From assembly GCA_937960625.1 (NCBI GenBank), contig CALGPD010000495.1:1-6105 (forward strand): a stretch of 6,105 bases of DNA, given 5' to 3'. The notes below the pieces were generated by a model that saw only the letters and a program-made list of their open reading frames with translations, made no database searches and was not told where the DNA came from. Shown one piece after another: positions 5,912 through 6,105 of this stretch; position 1 is the first letter of the stretch; every line of letters starts with the position of its first letter. Both the position numbers and the translations under genes were made by a program. The DNA is from an uncultured Spirochaetia bacterium. GTDB taxonomy: Bacteria; Spirochaetota; CALGPD01.

Positions 5912-6105
5912 ATAAAATAAAAAAAAATTATCATTCAAAGTGAAATACAATATTTTTTCATTTATAACATTTTATTTTTCTAAAAACAGTGTTATATAAA
6001 TAAATTTTTTGTAATAATCGAACGATTTTAATATTATTAATCAAAGCTTTTGTATTAATTATATAATTGATAATTTATTCTTAGCAATAGAGGGCCGGAT
6101 TAGAT
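5912..6105. other. AT-rich spacer to the right edge
   Basis: This non-coding stretch upstream of smpB has A- and T-runs and no supported gene. A 7-bp AT-only inverted repeat (6012-6018 with 6034-6040) and a perfect TATAAT (6062-6067) are present, but the latter lacks a convincing -35. The last ~20 bases (from about 6086) are suddenly more GC-rich and may begin a feature that lies outside the window. Confidence 0.4.

Noticed and set aside
6096..6105. The final bases GGATTAGAT resemble the 16S rRNA motif found before ACCC.
   Set aside because: The preceding bases do not match the 16S context, and nothing else of an rRNA gene is present. A 9-base match is chance.
6091..6105. GC-rich end considered as the start of a tRNA or tmRNA gene next to smpB.
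   Set aside because: Position 8 is not U as in a tRNA, and the bases do not match the conserved tmRNA 5' end. Too little sequence remains to judge.

Overview
The window is AT-rich bacterial DNA carrying six protein-coding genes on both strands. There are no rRNA or tRNA genes, CRISPR arrays, transposases or phage genes. Most genes are simple housekeeping or accessory units. The lineage cannot be fixed from sequence alone. A bacillithiol gene (bshC), a PilZ-domain protein, a SatP-type acetate transporter, a purine-rich ribosome-binding site before the transporter and a sigma70-like promoter before smpB together suggest a low-GC bacterium, possibly from a poorly cultivated phylum. That placement is inference.

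Layout from left to right: (1) the 3' part of a gene for a receiver-like plus PilZ protein, open at the left edge; (2) a roughly 295-bp AT-rich spacer with an 18-bp perfect palindrome; (3) a SatP/GPR1-FUN34-YaaH transporter with an extra ~115-residue cytoplasmic tail that reads as a winged-helix domain, followed by a good intrinsic terminator; (4) bshC on the minus strand; (5) a short divergent spacer; (6) a plus-strand gene fusing a DUF429 (RNase H-like) domain to a complete HAD phosphatase domain; (7) an uncharacterised ~169-residue protein on the minus strand, whose stop codon is one base from the stop of the fusion gene; (8) smpB on the minus strand, 46 bp upstream of the uncharacterised gene and probably co-transcribed with it; (9) an AT-rich spacer running to the right edge.

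The genes do not form one pathway. The likely transcription units are: the PilZ gene (continuing from the left); the transporter alone; bshC alone, running leftward; the DUF429-HAD gene alone, running rightward; and smpB plus the uncharacterised gene, running leftward. The most notable points are the two unusual domain fusions (transporter plus winged helix, DUF429 plus HAD) and a smpB promoter placed so close to the start codon that the mRNA would be almost leaderless, which fits the missing Shine-Dalgarno sequence. No clear new defence or mobile system is visible.
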